DNA from: Caryophanales bacterium UBA6879
GTDB taxonomy: Bacteria; Bacillota_I; Bacilli_A; RFN20; CAG-288
Direction: 5' to 3'
Assembly: GCA_002449135.1 (NCBI GenBank)
Contig: DKCH01000003.1
Coordinates: 2,601 to 7,880, forward strand
DNA: 5,280 bases
Shown here in pieces: positions 4,826-5,280 of this stretch (positions within the stretch are counted from its first letter, which is position 1; every line of letters starts with the position of its first letter). Made by a program: the position numbers and the translations under genes. The notes under the pieces are model-generated. The model ran no database searches, had not been told where the DNA came from, and saw nothing but the letters and a program-made list of their open reading frames with translations.

Positions 4826-5118
4826 ATGAAAAAACTAAGCCCAAGAGATTTACCAATGAATTTAAAGCAAAAGTGATTAATGAATATTTTGAAGGAAAAG
4901 GAGGTAAAAGAGCACTCGCTAAGAAATACGGTCTAATACCATCTACTATTAAATATTGGCTAGATACTAGAGGTAAGGATGGAAAATTAATAGAAGATAG
5001 AAGAAAAACTCATTCAGGCAGGCTTAAGAAAGAACCAACAATTGATGATTATAAAGAAAGGTATGAAATATTAAAAAAATACCAAGCCTTCTTAGAAGCA
5101 CGACACAAGAAAAAATAA
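4826..5118 (+). CDS. IS3-family transposase OrfA (frame broken just after the start)
   Basis: OrfA is the DNA-binding, helix-turn-helix half of IS3-type transposases. The conserved N-terminus K-P-K-R-F-T-N-E-F-K-A-K-V is encoded from about 4837 in the same frame as the body (4873-5118). The helix-turn-helix follows in G-G-K-R-A-L-A-K-K-Y-G-L-x-P-S-T-I-K-Y-W. The ATG with the good RBS is at 4826, in a different frame that gives only 16 codons before TGA 4874-4876. One extra A in the six-A run at 4829-4834 would fuse start and body into M-K-K-T-K-P-K-R-F. The body frame has no ATG, GTG or TTG between its upstream TAG (4813) and the GTG at 4873. The gene is therefore a one-base deletion mutant, a case of A-tract slippage, or a sequencing error. 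The Y-E-I-L-K-K segment near the end carries a slippery site. Length would be about 97 residues, normal for OrfA. Confidence 0.82.
5073..5079 (+). promoter_or_regulatory. Slippery heptamer A-AAA-AAA for -1 frameshift to OrfB
   Basis: In the OrfA frame this reads as TTA-AAA-AAA-TAC, giving the -1 slippery heptamer A AAA AAA. It falls in the I-L-K-K codons, the same place where IS3 and IS911 carry their A6G frameshift site. The -1 frame is open from 5067 (after a TGA at 5064-5066) to the right edge, so slipping here would make an OrfAB fusion. Confidence 0.6.
5110..5115 (+). promoter_or_regulatory. Second A6 tract at the OrfA stop
   Basis: Six A precede the OrfA TAA (5116-5118). A -1 slip here would join H-K-K-K directly to I-I-F-I-N-L-H-L of OrfB, which reads smoothly. 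It is an alternative to the heptamer at 5073-5079; the sequence alone does not decide between them. Confidence 0.4.
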
Positions 5119-5280
5119 TATTCATCAATCTTCATTTAAGAGAATACAAACTTTCAAATTTATGTGCTGCCCTTTCTATTTCAAAAAGAACTTACTATAA
5201 ATATCGAGATAGGGAAGACAAAGATTATCGAGATTATATTCTTATTAAACAGGTATTCAATAGTTCAAAAGGCACATATG
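5112..5280 (+). CDS. IS3-family transposase OrfB, N-terminal part (3'-partial)
   Basis: OrfB is the catalytic (DDE integrase-fold) half of the IS3 transposase. In the -1 frame relative to OrfA the sequence reads I-N-L-H-L-R-E-Y-K-L-S-N-L-C-A-A-L, then S-I-S-K-R-T-Y-Y-K-Y and I-K-Q-V-F-N-S-S-K-G-T-Y at the edge. This is the HTH_21-type N-terminal region (family pattern V-S-R-x-x-Y-Y-x-W, then I-x-x-I-F ... T-Y-G). It ends at the window edge before the first catalytic Asp, so integrity cannot be judged. No ATG, GTG or TTG lies in this frame between 5067 and the conserved region, which fits production only as an OrfAB fusion by -1 frameshifting. The exact first codon is therefore not defined; the family call is firm. 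Confidence 0.82.

Larger units (their letters stand above)
4757..5280 (+). mobile_element. IS3-family insertion sequence, left part (runs off the right edge)
   Basis: The element is recognised by its two transposase frames: a helix-turn-helix OrfA followed by an OrfB in the -1 frame, the standard IS3-family design. The left end is placed at the TG of TGAACCCC at 4757, 12 bases after the GIY-YIG stop, because IS3-family ends begin with TG; the right end lies outside the window, so the inverted repeats cannot be compared and this boundary is approximate. Within the end, TGAAC (4757-4761) and GTTCA (4770-4774) form a small palindrome. The element sits downstream of the cassette and transcribes in the same direction. 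It does not interrupt a gene visible here. Confidence 0.75.

Noticed and set aside
4826..4936. TGA read as Trp (Mollicutes code 4) to extend the frame starting at 4826
   Set aside because: Beyond TGA 4874-4876 that frame gives a non-conserved sequence and soon stops, whereas the other frame shows clear OrfA similarity. All genes here use TGG for Trp and none contains an in-frame TGA.

Overview
This window is a slice of a (pro)phage packaging region from a low-GC bacterium, probably a Firmicutes/Mollicutes-type host (Bacilli, Erysipelotrichia or uncultured gut relatives). The evidence is strongly AT-rich coding sequence, AAGGAG/AGGAGG-type ribosome binding sites, and TAA/TAG stops. Trp is written TGG and no gene reads through TGA, so the standard bacterial code (11) fits. 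The host call is inference from composition and gene style only.

Positions 1-3666 are one tight, co-directional phage operon. It runs: amidoligase (5' end outside the window, 3' end broken by a one-base shift), gamma-glutamylcyclotransferase-like protein, a small CxxC...CxxC zinc-finger-like protein, terminase small subunit, terminase large subunit. Genes overlap or nearly touch. Pairing an ATP-dependent amide-bond ligase with a gamma-glutamyl cyclotransferase next to the terminase is a known phage neighbourhood thought to make and trim an amide-linked modification of peptides or cell wall. The terminase pair drives DNA packaging.

Positions 3667-4744 are not what normally follows a large terminase (portal, protease, capsid). 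Instead there is a candidate promoter whose spacer contains a run of eight G, then two translationally close genes: a 69-residue protein built of four short repeats (resembling DUF6150 / 7(1) septoil-knot proteins) and a 258-residue GIY-YIG nuclease-fold protein of the LEM-3/COG3680 type. This looks like a self-contained accessory (moron-like) cassette.

From about 4757 to the right edge lies the left part of an IS3-family insertion sequence. It has a hairpin that would hide the transposase ribosome binding site, an orfA frame that breaks within a run of six A just after its ATG, and orfB in the -1 frame reached through A-rich slippery sites. orfB leaves the window before the DDE catalytic residues.

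Two separate one-base breaks (704-706 and 4829-4834), both in A runs, suggest either a decaying prophage or homopolymer errors in the assembly. No tRNA, rRNA or CRISPR array was seen.
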